Positions 10,145 through 19,363 of a DNA stretch of 59,790 bases are shown here, piece by piece. Under the pieces are notes generated by a model. That model saw only the letters and a list, made by a program, of their open reading frames with translations. It searched no databases and was not told where the DNA came from. Each line of letters starts with the position of its first letter. Position 1 is the first letter of the stretch. A program made the position numbers and the translations under genes. The stretch spans positions 2,092-61,881 of the forward strand of contig JAPLQC010000056.1 of NCBI GenBank assembly GCA_026399895.1. The letters run 5' to 3'. The DNA comes from Burkholderiales bacterium (lineage in GTDB: Bacteria > Pseudomonadota > Gammaproteobacteria > Burkholderiales > Burkholderiaceae_D).

Positions 10145-10701
10145 TATTAAGTACTCCGCGGCCCCTTAGGGCCTTCATGTCGCGCCGACAAACGGGCGCA
10201 ACTCATTCAAGAATGTATGCGAGGGACGGAGGCTGGAGGGAGGGGCGCCATGAGGTAAGGTCACGCAAAATGCGCGCGGCCTCGTTGGGCGCTGATGCTG
10301 CAGTTACTGCCGAAACGATCAGTCCGCGCGCAGCCGCCGACGAGCGCGCAAGGTGCGCACAATGTCATGGCTGGGGTTGGGACTGGAGATCATCATGTCT
10401 TTTCAGCGACAGCTTTCGATCAATCGGCAAACAGTACTGCATCATCTTCCGACCAGCCTCACGATCTACGTCAGGCTGGCCAGATTTATCCTTGGGTTCC
10501 AGGCTCTCGGTTCCAACACCCCATCGCATGGTCTGGTCGCATCGTCGGTGCGACGCTGACCGCAGCAGGGTGCTGCATACACGGCTATATTCGTCTGTTT
10601 TGCAATTACTTTGCGAGGTCGACGAACCGACCCCTGTGTAGAATGCTTACATCTTCCGACACATACACGGACCGAGTCCGCCTCGTGATTATACATTCCC
10701 G
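10145..10701. other. 557-base rne-rluC divergent intergenic region, probable long rne 5' leader
   Basis: No convincing gene lies here; the plus-strand open frames in it have no recognisable protein sequence. In E. coli the rne mRNA has a leader of several hundred bases that mediates autoregulation by RNase E, and a leader of that size would fit here. A hairpin (GGCCC, loop CTTA, GGGCC at 10160-10173) lies 15 bases upstream of the rne start. A TAGAAT hexamer at 10639-10644 could belong to an rluC promoter but has no well-spaced -35 box. The leader function is inferred from gene identity and gap size. Confidence 0.5.
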
Positions 10702-11727
10702 ATGAAGGACTTAGCGAGATTTTCCGGGGCCGGCACGTCGGCACAGGCGAACGCCCCCGGCGCGGGTGAGCGGGCCGAGGTCAGGCTCATCACGATTGGC
10801 CCCGACGAGGCCGGCCAGCGCATCGATAATTTCTTGTTAAGAGTTTGCAAGGGCGTGCCCAAGAGCCACGTCTACCAGGTGCTGCGCTCGGGCCAGGTCA
10901 GGGTCAATAAGGGTCGAATCGCTCAGACCTACCGGCTGCTTGAGGGCGACACCGTGCGGGTGCCACCGATGCGGCTCGCCGAGCCTTCGCAGCACAAGGC
11001 GCCTGCCGCCGAGTTTCCGATCTTGTTTGAAGATGAGGCGCTGCTGATTATCGACAAACCCGCCGGTGTCGCGGTTCACGGTGGCTCAGGGGTGAGCCAT
11101 GGCGTGATCGAGCAGCTGCGCGCGGCTCGGCCGACGCTGCGCTTTTTGGAGCTGGTGCATCGTCTTGATCGTGAGACTTCCGGCATCCTGATGCTGGCCA
11201 AGAAGCGCAGCGCGCTCACTGTGCTGCATGAGCAGATTCGGCTCGGCCAGCTCGACAAACGCTACCTGACCTTGGTCAAGGGCGATTGGCAGCACCGGCG
11301 CCAGCACATCAAGCTACCGCTGTTCAAATACACCACGCCGGAAGGCGAGCGCCGAGTGCGCGTGCAAGCCGATGGGCAGCCCTCGCACACGGTGTTCAAT
11401 TTATTGAGAAAATACGGTGATTACGTGCTGCTTGAAGCAGAGCTGAAGACGGGACGCACCCACCAGATTCGGGTTCATCTCGCGTCATCGGGTTTTCCGA
11501 TTGTGGGAGACGATAAGTACGGCGATTACGCACTGAACCGAGATTTGCAGAAACGCGATGGGCAACGATCGGCATTTAAGCGTATGTTCCTGCATGCGTA
11601 TCGACTGCGCATCACTCATCCCATGACGGGTGAGTCGGTTGATATAGAGGCCACACTGCCTAAAACTTGCGTCGATTTCCTTCAGTCGCTCGAGCCGAAG
11701 GCGGTTAATGCGACCGAAAGTGCCTAA
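10702..11727 (+). CDS. rluC: 23S rRNA pseudouridine synthase RluC
   Basis: The 341-residue protein has an N-terminal S4 RNA-binding domain (about residues 30-90, with DEAGQRIDNFL and GQVRVNKGRI). A RluA-family catalytic domain follows, with HRLDRETSG and catalytic Asp at about residue 156. It would convert uridines of 23S rRNA to pseudouridine (positions 955, 2504 and 2580 in E. coli). The assignment to RluC rather than RluD rests on the S4 sequence and the divergent position next to rne. The ATG at 10702 gives about 30 extra residues before the S4 domain, including a GAGERAEV stretch. The stop codon falls within the left arm of a palindromic element. Confidence 0.95.
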   Translation: MKDLARFSGAGTSAQANAPGAGERAEVRLITIGPDEAGQRIDNFLLRVCKGVPKSHVYQVLRSGQVRVNKGRIAQTYRLLEGDTVRVPPMRLAEPSQHKAPAAEFPILFEDEALLIIDKPAGVAVHGGSGVSHGVIEQLRAARPTLRFLELVHRLDRETSGILMLAKKRSALTVLHEQIRLGQLDKRYLTLVKGDWQHRRQHIKLPLFKYTTPEGERRVRVQADGQPSHTVFNLLRKYGDYVLLEAELKTGRTHQIRVHLASSGFPIVGDDKYGDYALNRDLQKRDGQRSAFKRMFLHAYRLRITHPMTGESVDIEATLPKTCVDFLQSLEPKAVNATESA

Positions 11728-11832
11728 GAACCTATCTCGTTAGGTCGATGGCAAGACGGCAGCATCGAAGACGGTACAAGCCACGGCAAGATGCTGCCAA
11801 CGCCGCAAGCGGCCTAACGAGGTGAGTTTTTA
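11724..11832. repeat. 109-base imperfect palindromic element between rluC and the HAD gene
   Basis: Bases 11724-11743 and 11813-11832 form an inverted repeat matching at 16 of 20 positions, with a perfect CTCGTTAGG / CCTAACGAG core. Inside it a second, perfect 9-base inverted repeat (GGCAGCATC at 11758-11766, GATGCTGCC at 11790-11798) would close the top of a long stem. The element includes the rluC stop codon and ends 4 bases before the next start. It looks like a folded intergenic repeat or miniature mobile element; I saw no second copy in this window. Confidence 0.7.
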
Positions 11833-11835
11833 GAC

Positions 11836-12495
11836 ATGCCACGCAAAAAATTTGATTTGATTGTTTTCGACTGGGACGGCACGCTGATGGATAGCACCAC
11901 AGCGATCATCGCCAGTATGCAAGCGGCCGCCCGTGATCTTGGGGTGGCGGTGCCCGACAAGCGCGCAGCCTCTTACGTGATCGGGCTGGGCCTGCAGGAT
12001 GCACTGCAAGCGGCGGTACCCGATCTTGATCCGCGCCACTACCCGAAAATGGCGGAGCGTTACCGCCATCATTATTTGTCACAAGATCATCAACTCACGC
12101 TGTTTGCGGGCGCGCGCGCGATGCTGGACGATCTCGCTGAGCAGGGTTATTTCCTCGCGGTTGCAACTGGTAAAAGTCGCGTCGGTCTCAACCGAGCACT
12201 GGCAGCAGCGGGGGTGACCTCATTGTTTGATGCCACACGCTGCGCTGACGAAACCTTTTCCAAGCCAAACCCGGCGATGTTGCTGGAGTTGACGCGCGAA
12301 TTAGGGCAGGACATGGGCCGTACCGTCATGATTGGCGACACGACGCACGACCTCCTGATGGCATCTAATGCCGGTGCAGCGGCAATTAGCGTGCACTATG
12401 GGGCGCACCCAGCCGCTGAGTTGGCAGCGCACGCGCCACTATTTGGTGCAGAGTCAATTGGCGAGCTGCATGAATGGTTAAGTGAACACGCTTAA
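11836..12495 (+). CDS. HAD-superfamily hydrolase, phosphoglycolate-phosphatase-like
   Basis: The 219-residue protein carries all four HAD motifs: DWDGT with nucleophile Asp12 and Asp14, the VATGK threonine motif, the lysine of SKPNP, and GDTTHD near residue 163. A helical cap lies between motifs I and II (subclass IA), as in phosphoglycolate phosphatase Gph and related sugar-phosphate phosphatases. Substrate cannot be read from sequence. The gene commonly follows rluC in betaproteobacteria. The start ATG is 4 bases after the palindromic element, so translation initiation could be affected by that structure. Confidence 0.88.
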   Translation: MPRKKFDLIVFDWDGTLMDSTTAIIASMQAAARDLGVAVPDKRAASYVIGLGLQDALQAAVPDLDPRHYPKMAERYRHHYLSQDHQLTLFAGARAMLDDLAEQGYFLAVATGKSRVGLNRALAAAGVTSLFDATRCADETFSKPNPAMLLELTRELGQDMGRTVMIGDTTHDLLMASNAGAAAISVHYGAHPAAELAAHAPLFGAESIGELHEWLSEHA

Positions 12496-12608
12496 AGGCG
12501 ATATGGTTCTGCTGTTTGCCGTTCTTGCGTCGGATGTAGTGCTTCGCGAAGGCGGCATCAGGGCTAACTAGTCATTGACCAGGTGGGATAGCTAGTGTGT
12601 ACTGAGCG

Positions 12609-12977
12609 ATGAGTGATCCGATTTATATTTGCGAAGCATCGGCGCTGATCGAGGGCGGTGCCGGGGTCCGCTTTCCCGTCACGGCAGATGGCGGAGACCG
12701 GACGGGTTTTGTGGTGCGCTATGGCGATCAAGTGCACGGCTACCTGAATCGTTGCGCGCACTTACCGATGGAACTCGACTGGAACCCCGGCGAGTTCTTC
12801 GAAGAGAGCGGTTTGTATTTGGTATGCGCAACGCATGGCGCGATGTACGAGCCGGATACAGGCCGTTGCACGGGCGGCCCATGCCGTGGTGGCAAGTTGC
12901 ACAAGTTGCAGGTAATCGAGCAAGACAGCAAGGTATTTTGGGAGCCGGATAATGATGTTCGTCCGGCACTGGCCTGA
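12609..12977 (+). CDS. Rieske [2Fe-2S] domain protein
   Basis: This small soluble protein of 122 residues is one Rieske domain. The cluster ligands are visible as Cys49-x-His51 and Cys73-x2-His76 (motifs CAH and CATH), binding a [2Fe-2S] cluster through two Cys and two His. Ferredoxin-like Rieske proteins pass electrons to oxygenases, but no partner oxygenase is nearby. In betaproteobacteria this gene often sits between the HAD phosphatase and the S49 peptidase, as here. The 113-base gap before it holds no gene. Confidence 0.92.
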   Translation: MSDPIYICEASALIEGGAGVRFPVTADGGDRTGFVVRYGDQVHGYLNRCAHLPMELDWNPGEFFEESGLYLVCATHGAMYEPDTGRCTGGPCRGGKLHKLQVIEQDSKVFWEPDNDVRPALA

Positions 12978-12998
12978 ATCTAATCAGAAGTGACCAAC

Positions 12999-13982
12999 AT
13001 GGAAGAACCGAACGAAGCATCTAACGAACCTGTGCCGCCGGCAAAGCCGCAGCAGATTCCTTATGAGACGCTGGAAAAAATTGCGAGTGCCTATCTCGAT
13101 GAGCAACGCGCCAATCGGCGTTGGCGCAATGTCTATCGTATCGGCGTGCTATTGCTGGCGCTGATCGCGGCAGGCGCTGCGCTCGACCTGAAGTGGGGCG
13201 GCAAGCCACCCACGACGCGGCACACTGCACTGATTGAGATTAGCGGTGAGATCGATGCGGATAGCCCGACTGCTTCAGTCGATACCATCATGCCCGCTTT
13301 GCAGGACGCCTTCAACGACGAAGGCTCGGTCGGTTTGGTGATTCGCATGAACAGCCCTGGCGGTAGTCCGGTACAGGCAGCGATTGTGAACAATGAGATC
13401 GTACGCCTTCGCAAACTGCATCCGAATAAACCGGTGTATGTGGTGGTGGAAGATATGTGCGCCTCAGGCTGCTATTACATTGCCGCCGCTGCAGACCGCA
13501 TCTACGTGAGTCAAGGCAGCATTGTTGGATCAATTGGCGTGTTGATGAGCAGTTTTGGTTTTACTGGCTTGATGAACAAACTCGGCGTCGAGCGTCGCTT
13601 GATGACGGCGGGCGAGAACAAAGCCATGATGGATCCTTTCCAGCCACAGAATCCCCGCCATAAGGCACACACACAATCCTTGCTCGACGAGATTCACCAG
13701 CAGTTCATCGCTGCGGTGCGATCGGGTCGTGGCAAACGTCTCAAGACCTCGCCAGAGATTTTCTCTGGGCTGTTCTGGACTGGCGAGAGCGCGATTCGGC
13801 TTGGTTTGGCGGATGGGCTCGGCACCGTCGATGGCGTGGCGCGCGATGTGCTGAAGGCAGAAGATGTGATTGACTACACTGTGCGTGAAGGTCTATCAGA
13901 TCGGGTGCTGAAAAAGTTTGGTGCCGCCGTCGGTGAAGGATTTGCAAAAACGATGGCAACGGAGTGGGTCAAGCCGCGCTAA
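12999..13982 (+). CDS. sppA: S49 family signal peptide peptidase, SppA short form
   Basis: The product is a 327-residue membrane-anchored serine protease that would cleave signal peptides left in the inner membrane. An N-terminal cytoplasmic stretch is followed by one transmembrane helix (about residues 48-63) and a periplasmic S49 domain. The likely nucleophile is Ser156 in CASGCYY and the general base Lys208 in GENKAMM, giving the Ser/Lys dyad of the family. A GTG nine bases upstream (12990) is also possible; the ATG at 12999 was preferred because AGAAG sits 8 bases before it. The gene converges with the downstream methyltransferase gene, with 2 bases between stops. Confidence 0.9.
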   Translation: MEEPNEASNEPVPPAKPQQIPYETLEKIASAYLDEQRANRRWRNVYRIGVLLLALIAAGAALDLKWGGKPPTTRHTALIEISGEIDADSPTASVDTIMPALQDAFNDEGSVGLVIRMNSPGGSPVQAAIVNNEIVRLRKLHPNKPVYVVVEDMCASGCYYIAAAADRIYVSQGSIVGSIGVLMSSFGFTGLMNKLGVERRLMTAGENKAMMDPFQPQNPRHKAHTQSLLDEIHQQFIAAVRSGRGKRLKTSPEIFSGLFWTGESAIRLGLADGLGTVDGVARDVLKAEDVIDYTVREGLSDRVLKKFGAAVGEGFAKTMATEWVKPR

Positions 13983-13984
13983 AT

Positions 13985-14716
13985 TTACGCCAGCATCAGA
14001 AATACGGTTGGTCTCTTTCTGAATGCTGGCATCTTTCCTGACACAATTTCCTTTTGCCATTGCTGTGCGCTGGTTGTGCGTACTAACTCCGTATCCAGCG
14101 TGAGGTCAGTCGCAATGCAGATGAGCGTTGTCGGTGCGCAGCTTGCAGCCATCGCTTGCAACATCGCTTCATTGCGATAAGGTGTCTCAATAAACATCTG
14201 CGTTTGTCGTTCTTGCCGAGAGCGCTGCTCAAGTTGCCGTAGGCGAGTAGCGCGCGCATCGGCATCTGTGGGTAGATAGCCGTGGAATGCAAAACTCTGC
14301 CCATTAAGTCCGCTCGCCATCAGCGCTAATAGCAAAGATGACGGCCCCACCAAAGGCTTGACTGTGATGTTCTCACGGTGCGCAAGACGAACGAGGTCTG
14401 CACCTGGATCCGCCACCGCCGGTACTCCAGCTTCTGACAACAAGCCGACATCATGGCCTTGCAGTAGCGGTGTCAACAGCGCCGGTAACTGCTCGGCCGG
14501 TGTGTTCACGTTCAGCTCGCTGATATGCGTTTCTTGCAGCGACTGTCGCAGCGGGTGTGTAGTGCCAACCAGTTTGAGAAACGCGCGTGCGCTTTTCGCA
14601 TTCTCTGCAATAAAGTACTGCAGCGACGCGGTGCGCGCACGTACCGGGTCGGGAATCACTGTATCCAGTGCGCCCTCGCCAAGCGCATTGGGAATCAGGT
14701 AGAGCGTGCCGTTCAT
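13985..14716 (-). CDS. RsmI/tetrapyrrole-methylase family SAM-dependent methyltransferase
   Basis: The 243-residue product starts MNGTLYLIPNALGEG and contains SEAGVPAVADPG and a GPSSLLLALMASG segment, the SAM-binding landmarks of the tetrapyrrole methylase fold used by RsmI (2'-O-methylation of C1402 in 16S rRNA). The N-terminal motif differs from canonical RsmI (GTLYVVATPIGN), so this is probably the second, RsmI-like paralogue often found beside maf in betaproteobacteria; its target is uncertain. The ATG at 14716 lies 4 bases after the maf stop, so the two are probably co-transcribed. The longer upstream frame would overlap maf and is rejected. Confidence 0.85.
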   Translation of the reverse strand: MNGTLYLIPNALGEGALDTVIPDPVRARTASLQYFIAENAKSARAFLKLVGTTHPLRQSLQETHISELNVNTPAEQLPALLTPLLQGHDVGLLSEAGVPAVADPGADLVRLAHRENITVKPLVGPSSLLLALMASGLNGQSFAFHGYLPTDADARATRLRQLEQRSRQERQTQMFIETPYRNEAMLQAMAASCAPTTLICIATDLTLDTELVRTTSAQQWQKEIVSGKMPAFRKRPTVFLMLA

Positions 14717-14720
14717 CGCG

Positions 14721-15323
14721 TTAGCGCTCAAAAAAAGTAAGGCCGGATTTTCGCAGCATGCCAACCAGCGCAATCAGCGGTAAGCCAGTCAACGCTGTGG
14801 GGTCGTCGCTTTGGATGGATGACAGCAGTGCGATACCCAATGCCTCGTTCTTTGCGCTGCCCGCGCAGTCATAGGGCTGTTCGATTCGCAAATACGCATC
14901 CAGCTCTGCATCGGGCAAATCACGAAATACCACCACCGTTTTAACGTTCTCGAATTGCAAGCGCTGCGGTGCGTGCGCACGCGTATCGAGCAGGCAGAGG
15001 GCCGTGTGAAACACTACTTCACGGCCGCGCATGCTTTGTAATTGCGCCATCGCATTCGCATGAGTGCCCGGCTTACCGATGTGTTGACCATCCAGTGTGG
15101 CGACCTGATCGGAACCGATGATTAAGCCGTCATCCATCCTGGTGACCACGGCTTCTGCCTTGGCTTGCGCCAGCCGAAGCGCGGTTTCGGCGGCGGACTC
15201 ACCGGGTAAGGGATGCTCGTCGATATCCGGCGAGCAGGTCTCGAAATCCAGCCTGAGCCGAGCCAGCAGCAATTTGCGGTAGGCCGAGCCAGAGGCAAGC
15301 AAGAGGCGGGGATTGGTCGACAT
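14721..15323 (-). CDS. Maf family nucleotide pyrophosphatase (YceF-type)
   Basis: The 200-residue Maf protein has the N-terminal LLLASGSAYRKLLL substrate-binding motif and the IIGSDQV motif with its catalytic Asp. Maf enzymes hydrolyse non-canonical or methylated nucleoside triphosphates; the YceF subgroup prefers 7-methyl-GTP. Assignment to YceF follows the adjacency to the divergent yceD-rpmF-plsX cluster, the same arrangement as in E. coli. The start is 85 bases from the divergent yceD start, so both promoters must lie in that short gap. Confidence 0.9.
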   Translation of the reverse strand: MSTNPRLLLASGSAYRKLLLARLRLDFETCSPDIDEHPLPGESAAETALRLAQAKAEAVVTRMDDGLIIGSDQVATLDGQHIGKPGTHANAMAQLQSMRGREVVFHTALCLLDTRAHAPQRLQFENVKTVVVFRDLPDAELDAYLRIEQPYDCAGSAKNEALGIALLSSIQSDDPTALTGLPLIALVGMLRKSGLTFFER

Positions 15324-15408
15324 CCGAGGGGTGGGTTGCGTGATAACGTGGCTATGTGGGCAGAAACAGCCTTGTTACTATATCGGGTTTCCAGAGAAGC
15401 TAGCCACC

Positions 15409-15867
15409 ATGAGCAATACGATTGTCGATGCATTTGCGTTCTGCCGGCTCGGCGAGCAACGCGCAGGGGTGACCCCGGTGGCTGGGTTTGCGCGCCTGGC
15501 AGCTGAGGCCGCCAAGCCCGAGGGGGAAATTCGCTGGTCGTTTCAGGGCGGTCGCCACCCCAGAGGCTATCCCCAGTTAAACATGGCGGTCGAGGGTGAG
15601 GTGGGTTTGGTCTGCCAGCGCTGCCTGTTGCCGTTTTCATACGGCTTTGATGCGCAATCGGTGCTGGTATTGGCAAGCGACGAGGCAGACGCCGACGCCA
15701 CCGAGGAAGCTCTGGATGACGAAAGCGTCGATGTGATTGTGGGTAGCGCAGCGCTCGATCTGCTGCAGCTGGTGGAAGATGAGGTTTTGCTATCGATCCC
15801 GCTGTCGCCGCGGCATCCGCAATGCCCTGACGGCGGGTCGGTGCCGGCGCCGGAATTAACCATTTGA
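15409..15867 (+). CDS. yceD: YceD / DUF177 family protein
   Basis: The 152-residue protein belongs to the DUF177 (YceD) family, linked in several organisms to 23S rRNA accumulation and found just upstream of rpmF. Visible family signs are the CQRCLLPF motif about a third of the way in, an acidic central region rich in Asp/Glu, and a C-terminal HPQCPDG segment. The ATG at 15409 gives the family-like N-terminus MSNTIVDAFAF; an upstream ATG at 15313 would overlap maf and is rejected. It probably forms an operon with rpmF, 163 bases downstream. Confidence 0.9.
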   Translation: MSNTIVDAFAFCRLGEQRAGVTPVAGFARLAAEAAKPEGEIRWSFQGGRHPRGYPQLNMAVEGEVGLVCQRCLLPFSYGFDAQSVLVLASDEADADATEEALDDESVDVIVGSAALDLLQLVEDEVLLSIPLSPRHPQCPDGGSVPAPELTI

Positions 15868-16030
15868 AAAGCTTGGGCCGGGCTATCGGTTTTGGTGCGC
15901 CTCGAGTGGGTCTCTTTGGGAGGGGTGTTTAAGCCACTCCATTGTGTTAAAATTTTGGATTCGCTGTTTTGGGGCAGATGCGGGACGATTTCGGCATTTT
16001 TCTCAATCAGTGCTTCCTTAGGAGTACGTT

Positions 16031-16213
16031 ATGGCAGTTCAGCAAAACAAAAAGACACCGTCGAAGCGGGGTATGCACCGCTCGCACCAGTTTTTGACCG
16101 CGCCGGCTACCGCTATCGAGCCGACCACGGGTGAGGTGCATCTGCGTCACCACATCAGCCCGAACGGTTTTTATCGTGGCCGCAAGGTCATGAAGACCAA
16201 GAACGACGAATAA
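16031..16213 (+). CDS. rpmF: 50S ribosomal protein L32
   Basis: This basic protein of 60 residues starts [19 protein letters not shown], the conserved N-terminus of L32, and ends with [20 protein letters not shown]. It lacks zinc-binding cysteines, as usual for the Cys-minus form in proteobacteria. AGGAGT lies about 6 bases upstream of the ATG. It is followed by plsX, the standard rpmF-plsX link of ribosome and lipid synthesis. A perfect 7-base inverted repeat (16204-16210 and 16214-16220) puts the TAA stop exactly in the loop of a potential hairpin. Confidence 0.98.
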   Translation: MAVQQNKKTPSKRGMHRSHQFLTAPATAIEPTTGEVHLRHHISPNGFYRGRKVMKTKNDE

Positions 16214-16358
16214 TTCGTCGCTGGCGAACCCAGTTCTACGCAAAGCATCTTCATCATTCGGCGTCAGGGGTCTTCGACCACTTGCGCCGTTTTTGTATGC
16301 GCGACCCTCTCCCTCAGGTCTGGATTCCCGGAAGCCTCCACGCTCCGGTTCATAAACC

Positions 16359-17420
16359 ATGACCGTTCGCATTTCGATTGACTGCATGGGCGGCGACCAT
16401 GGTCCGTCGGTCACCGTTCCTGCGTCGCTTGCTTTCGTCAAACAACAGCGCGACGCCCACCTGCTACTGGTCGGTCGCGAAGACGCCATTCGCGCTGAGT
16501 TACGCAAACTAGGTGCCGAGCATCATCCCCAACTGAGTATCGTCAACGCGACCGAAGTGGTCGAGATGGACGACACGCTCGAGGTTGCGCTGCGTCGCAA
16601 GCGTGACTCGTCGATGCGGGTTGCGGTCGATCAGGTAAAAGAAGGCGCAGCCCAGGCGTGTGTCTCAGCCGGCAATACCGGTGCCTTGATGGCGGTATCG
16701 CGCTACCTCTTAAAAACCATCGCCGGGGTTGATCGACCAGCGATTTGCACCATTCTCCCGAATCAAAAAGACGGCCCCACCTATGTGCTCGACTTGGGTG
16801 CCAATGTCGATTGTGAACCTTTCCACCTGCAGCAGTTTGCCCTGATGGGCTCGGCGCTTGTCGCTGCCGTCGAAGGTGATTCGCGCCCCACCGTGGGTTT
16901 ATTGAATGTCGGCGAAGAAGACATCAAAGGTAATGAGCTGGTGAAGCAAACCGCACAGCTATTACGTGCCGATCATGAGAAGGGCTTGATCAATTTTTAC
17001 GGTAATGTCGAAGGCAATGACATCTTCGAAGGCACCACCGATATCGTGGTGTGCGATGGCTTCGTCGGCAACGTGACCTTGAAGGCGGCTGAGGGCTTGG
17101 GTCGTTTGGTAAAAGGTGTTCTTGTGAGTGAGCTCAAGCAAGGTTGGCTGAATATGCTGGGCGCGCTGCTGGCGCAAGGCGCATTGCGGCGAATTTCGCA
17201 GCGGCTGAATCCCTCCCGTTACAATGGCGCGAGCTTACTCGGCTTACGTGGCTTGGTATTCAAGAGCCACGGCGGCGAGAGTGCTTACGGCTTCGAGTGG
17301 GCCATACGGCGCGCTTTCGACGCGGCGCATCATGATGTGCTGTCGCGCATCGAAGCTGCGATCGGCGACCTGATGCCGCAAGCCGCTGGCGCAGAGAATC
17401 CATCAACCAAATCAGCATGA
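16359..17420 (+). CDS. plsX: Phosphate acyltransferase PlsX
   Basis: PlsX makes acyl-phosphate from acyl-ACP and phosphate, the acyl donor for the PlsY step of phospholipid synthesis. The 353-residue protein starts [16 protein letters not shown], the family signature, and contains [10 protein letters not shown] and the [12 protein letters not shown] region. Length is normal. Its TGA overlaps the fabH ATG by 4 bases (17417-17420), so the two are translationally coupled. Confidence 0.97.
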   Translation: MTVRISIDCMGGDHGPSVTVPASLAFVKQQRDAHLLLVGREDAIRAELRKLGAEHHPQLSIVNATEVVEMDDTLEVALRRKRDSSMRVAVDQVKEGAAQACVSAGNTGALMAVSRYLLKTIAGVDRPAICTILPNQKDGPTYVLDLGANVDCEPFHLQQFALMGSALVAAVEGDSRPTVGLLNVGEEDIKGNELVKQTAQLLRADHEKGLINFYGNVEGNDIFEGTTDIVVCDGFVGNVTLKAAEGLGRLVKGVLVSELKQGWLNMLGALLAQGALRRISQRLNPSRYNGASLLGLRGLVFKSHGGESAYGFEWAIRRAFDAAHHDVLSRIEAAIGDLMPQAAGAENPSTKSA

Positions 17421-18403
17421 CCACTTATTCCCGCATCGTTGGCACTGGTAGTTGCTTACCGCCTCGGCGTCTCACCAACCAAGACTTGGCCGCGGTACTC
17501 GCCGAGCGTGGCCTTGAGACCTCGGACGAATGGATCGTCTCGCGTAGCGGTATCTCTGCGCGCCACTTTGCAGACGATGGCGTGCTGTCGAGTGATCTAG
17601 CGGTCACTGCCGCCCAGAACGCGCTGCAGATGGCGAACCTGACGCCAAACGACATCGATCTGATTATTCTCGCTACCTCGACACCTGATTACTTGGGTGG
17701 ATTTCCGAGTACCGCCTGCGTTGTTCAGCGCAAGCTGGGCATTACCAATCAATGCGCCGCGCTCGACGTGCAAGCTGTTTGCAGTGGCTTTGTGTACGCT
17801 GTGTCAGTGGCAGATAGTTTCATTCGCTCTGGCATGCACAAGCGCGTATTAGTGATCGGCGCCGAAGTGTTTTCAAGAATTCTCGATTTCAACGATCGTA
17901 CAACGTGCGTACTGTTTGGTGACGGCGCGGGTGCGATGGTGATGACCGCAGCTGAGCAGCCCGGCATTCTTGCCACCAAGTTGCATGCGGATGGTCGCCA
18001 TACCGATATTCTTTGCGTACCGGGTCATATGAGTAGCGGTGCAGTGAGTGGTAGTGCCTTCCTGACGATGGACGGACAGGCTGTCTTCAAACTCGCCGTC
18101 TCGGTATTGGAACAAGTCGCTAACGAAACTCTTGAAGCTGCCGGCATGCAGGCTTCGCAGGTTGATTGGCTGATTCCGCATCAGGCAAACATTCGCATCA
18201 TGCAGGGCACTGCAAAAAAACTTGGACTGCCGCTCGAAAAAATGGTGGTCACCGTGGATCAACACGGCAATACATCGGCAGCTTCAATTCCGCTGGCATT
18301 TGATGTTGCCATGCGTGATGGTCGCATCAAAGCCGGACAGCACGTCTTAATGGAAGGCGTTGGTGGTGGTTTCACCTGGGGCGCTGCGCTGGCAAGGCTG
18401 TGA
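17417..18403 (+). CDS. fabH: 3-oxoacyl-ACP synthase III (KAS III)
   Basis: FabH starts fatty-acid elongation by condensing acetyl-CoA with malonyl-ACP. The 328-residue protein has the Cys-His-Asn triad visible as Cys122 (AVCSGFVY), His255 ([10 protein letters not shown]) and Asn285 (HGNTSAAS), and the C-terminal [10 protein letters not shown] segment. It overlaps plsX by 4 bases and is followed by fabD 27 bases later in the canonical fab order. Confidence 0.97.
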   Translation: MTTYSRIVGTGSCLPPRRLTNQDLAAVLAERGLETSDEWIVSRSGISARHFADDGVLSSDLAVTAAQNALQMANLTPNDIDLIILATSTPDYLGGFPSTACVVQRKLGITNQCAALDVQAVCSGFVYAVSVADSFIRSGMHKRVLVIGAEVFSRILDFNDRTTCVLFGDGAGAMVMTAAEQPGILATKLHADGRHTDILCVPGHMSSGAVSGSAFLTMDGQAVFKLAVSVLEQVANETLEAAGMQASQVDWLIPHQANIRIMQGTAKKLGLPLEKMVVTVDQHGNTSAASIPLAFDVAMRDGRIKAGQHVLMEGVGGGFTWGAALARL

Positions 18404-18430
18404 AAAACCAAGCAAGAACAACTATCTAAT

Positions 18431-19363
18431 ATGAACGCAACTGCATTTGTTTTCCCGGGTCAGGGCTCGCAAGCTATCGGCATGCTGAATGGTTTTGCTG
18501 ATAACCGTGTAGTCAGCGATACCGTCAGCGAAGCCTCCGAGGTATTGCAGCTCGATCTGGCGAAACTGATCGCCGAAGGCCCGAAAGAATCTCTCGACCT
18601 CACCACCAACACCCAGCCGGTGATGCTGGTGTCCGCGGTGGCGTTTTATCGCGCCTGGGTTGCTGCAGGTGGTGCATTGCCTACCGTGGTCGCCGGACAC
18701 AGTTTGGGTGAATACTCGGCACTGGTAGCGGCCGGCGTGATTGATTTTCGTGATGCGGTGCCACTAGTACGTTTTCGTGCGCAGGCGATGCAAGAGGCAG
18801 TGCCAGTCGGTCAGGGTGGTATGGCTGCAATTCTCGGCCTGTCGGATGACGACGTACGTGCTGCGTGCGCCGAAGCTGCGCAAGGCGAAGTGGTTGAGCC
18901 GGTCAACTTCAATGCGCCGGCTCAAGTAGTGATTGCCGGGCACAAGGCTGCGGTAGAACGTGCTTGCGAGTTGGCGAAGTCTAAAGGTGCCAAACGTGCG
19001 CTGCCGCTGCCTGTTTCCGCGCCATTTCACTCATCGCTGCTAAAGCCTGCGTCTGATCGCTTGCGTGATTATCTTGCGCAGGTGAACTTCGCCACGCCGA
19101 GCATTCAACTGATCAACAATGTCGATGTAGCGATCGAAACCGATGCCGCAGCGATCAAAGATGCGCTGGTGCGTCAAGCAGCTGCGCCAGTGCGCTGGGT
19201 TGAGTCGGTACAAAAGATGTCGACCTTAGGGATTACACGAGTCATTGAATGTGGGCCTGGCAAGGTACTCAGCGGTTTGGTCAAGCGTATCGATACGCAA
19301 ATGACGGCTGATGCAATCAATGATCAGGCCTCACTCGAGGCTGTTCTGGAGGCAAGCAAATGA
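18431..19363 (+). CDS. fabD: Malonyl-CoA:ACP transacylase
   Basis: FabD transfers malonyl groups from CoA to acyl carrier protein. The 310-residue protein has FPGQGSQ near the N-terminus, the nucleophile Ser91 in GHSLGEYSAL, and catalytic His200 in SAPFHSSLL, all in the expected positions. Its stop overlaps the fabG ATG by 4 bases, implying coupled translation. Confidence 0.97.
   Translation: MNATAFVFPGQGSQAIGMLNGFADNRVVSDTVSEASEVLQLDLAKLIAEGPKESLDLTTNTQPVMLVSAVAFYRAWVAAGGALPTVVAGHSLGEYSALVAAGVIDFRDAVPLVRFRAQAMQEAVPVGQGGMAAILGLSDDDVRAACAEAAQGEVVEPVNFNAPAQVVIAGHKAAVERACELAKSKGAKRALPLPVSAPFHSSLLKPASDRLRDYLAQVNFATPSIQLINNVDVAIETDAAAIKDALVRQAAAPVRWVESVQKMSTLGITRVIECGPGKVLSGLVKRIDTQMTADAINDQASLEAVLEASK

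Noticed and set aside
10177..10641. 154-residue plus-strand open frame between rne and rluC
   Set aside because: Arg/Cys/Trp-rich composition typical of a random GC-rich frame, no ribosome-binding site and no family sequence; the region fits a long rne leader.
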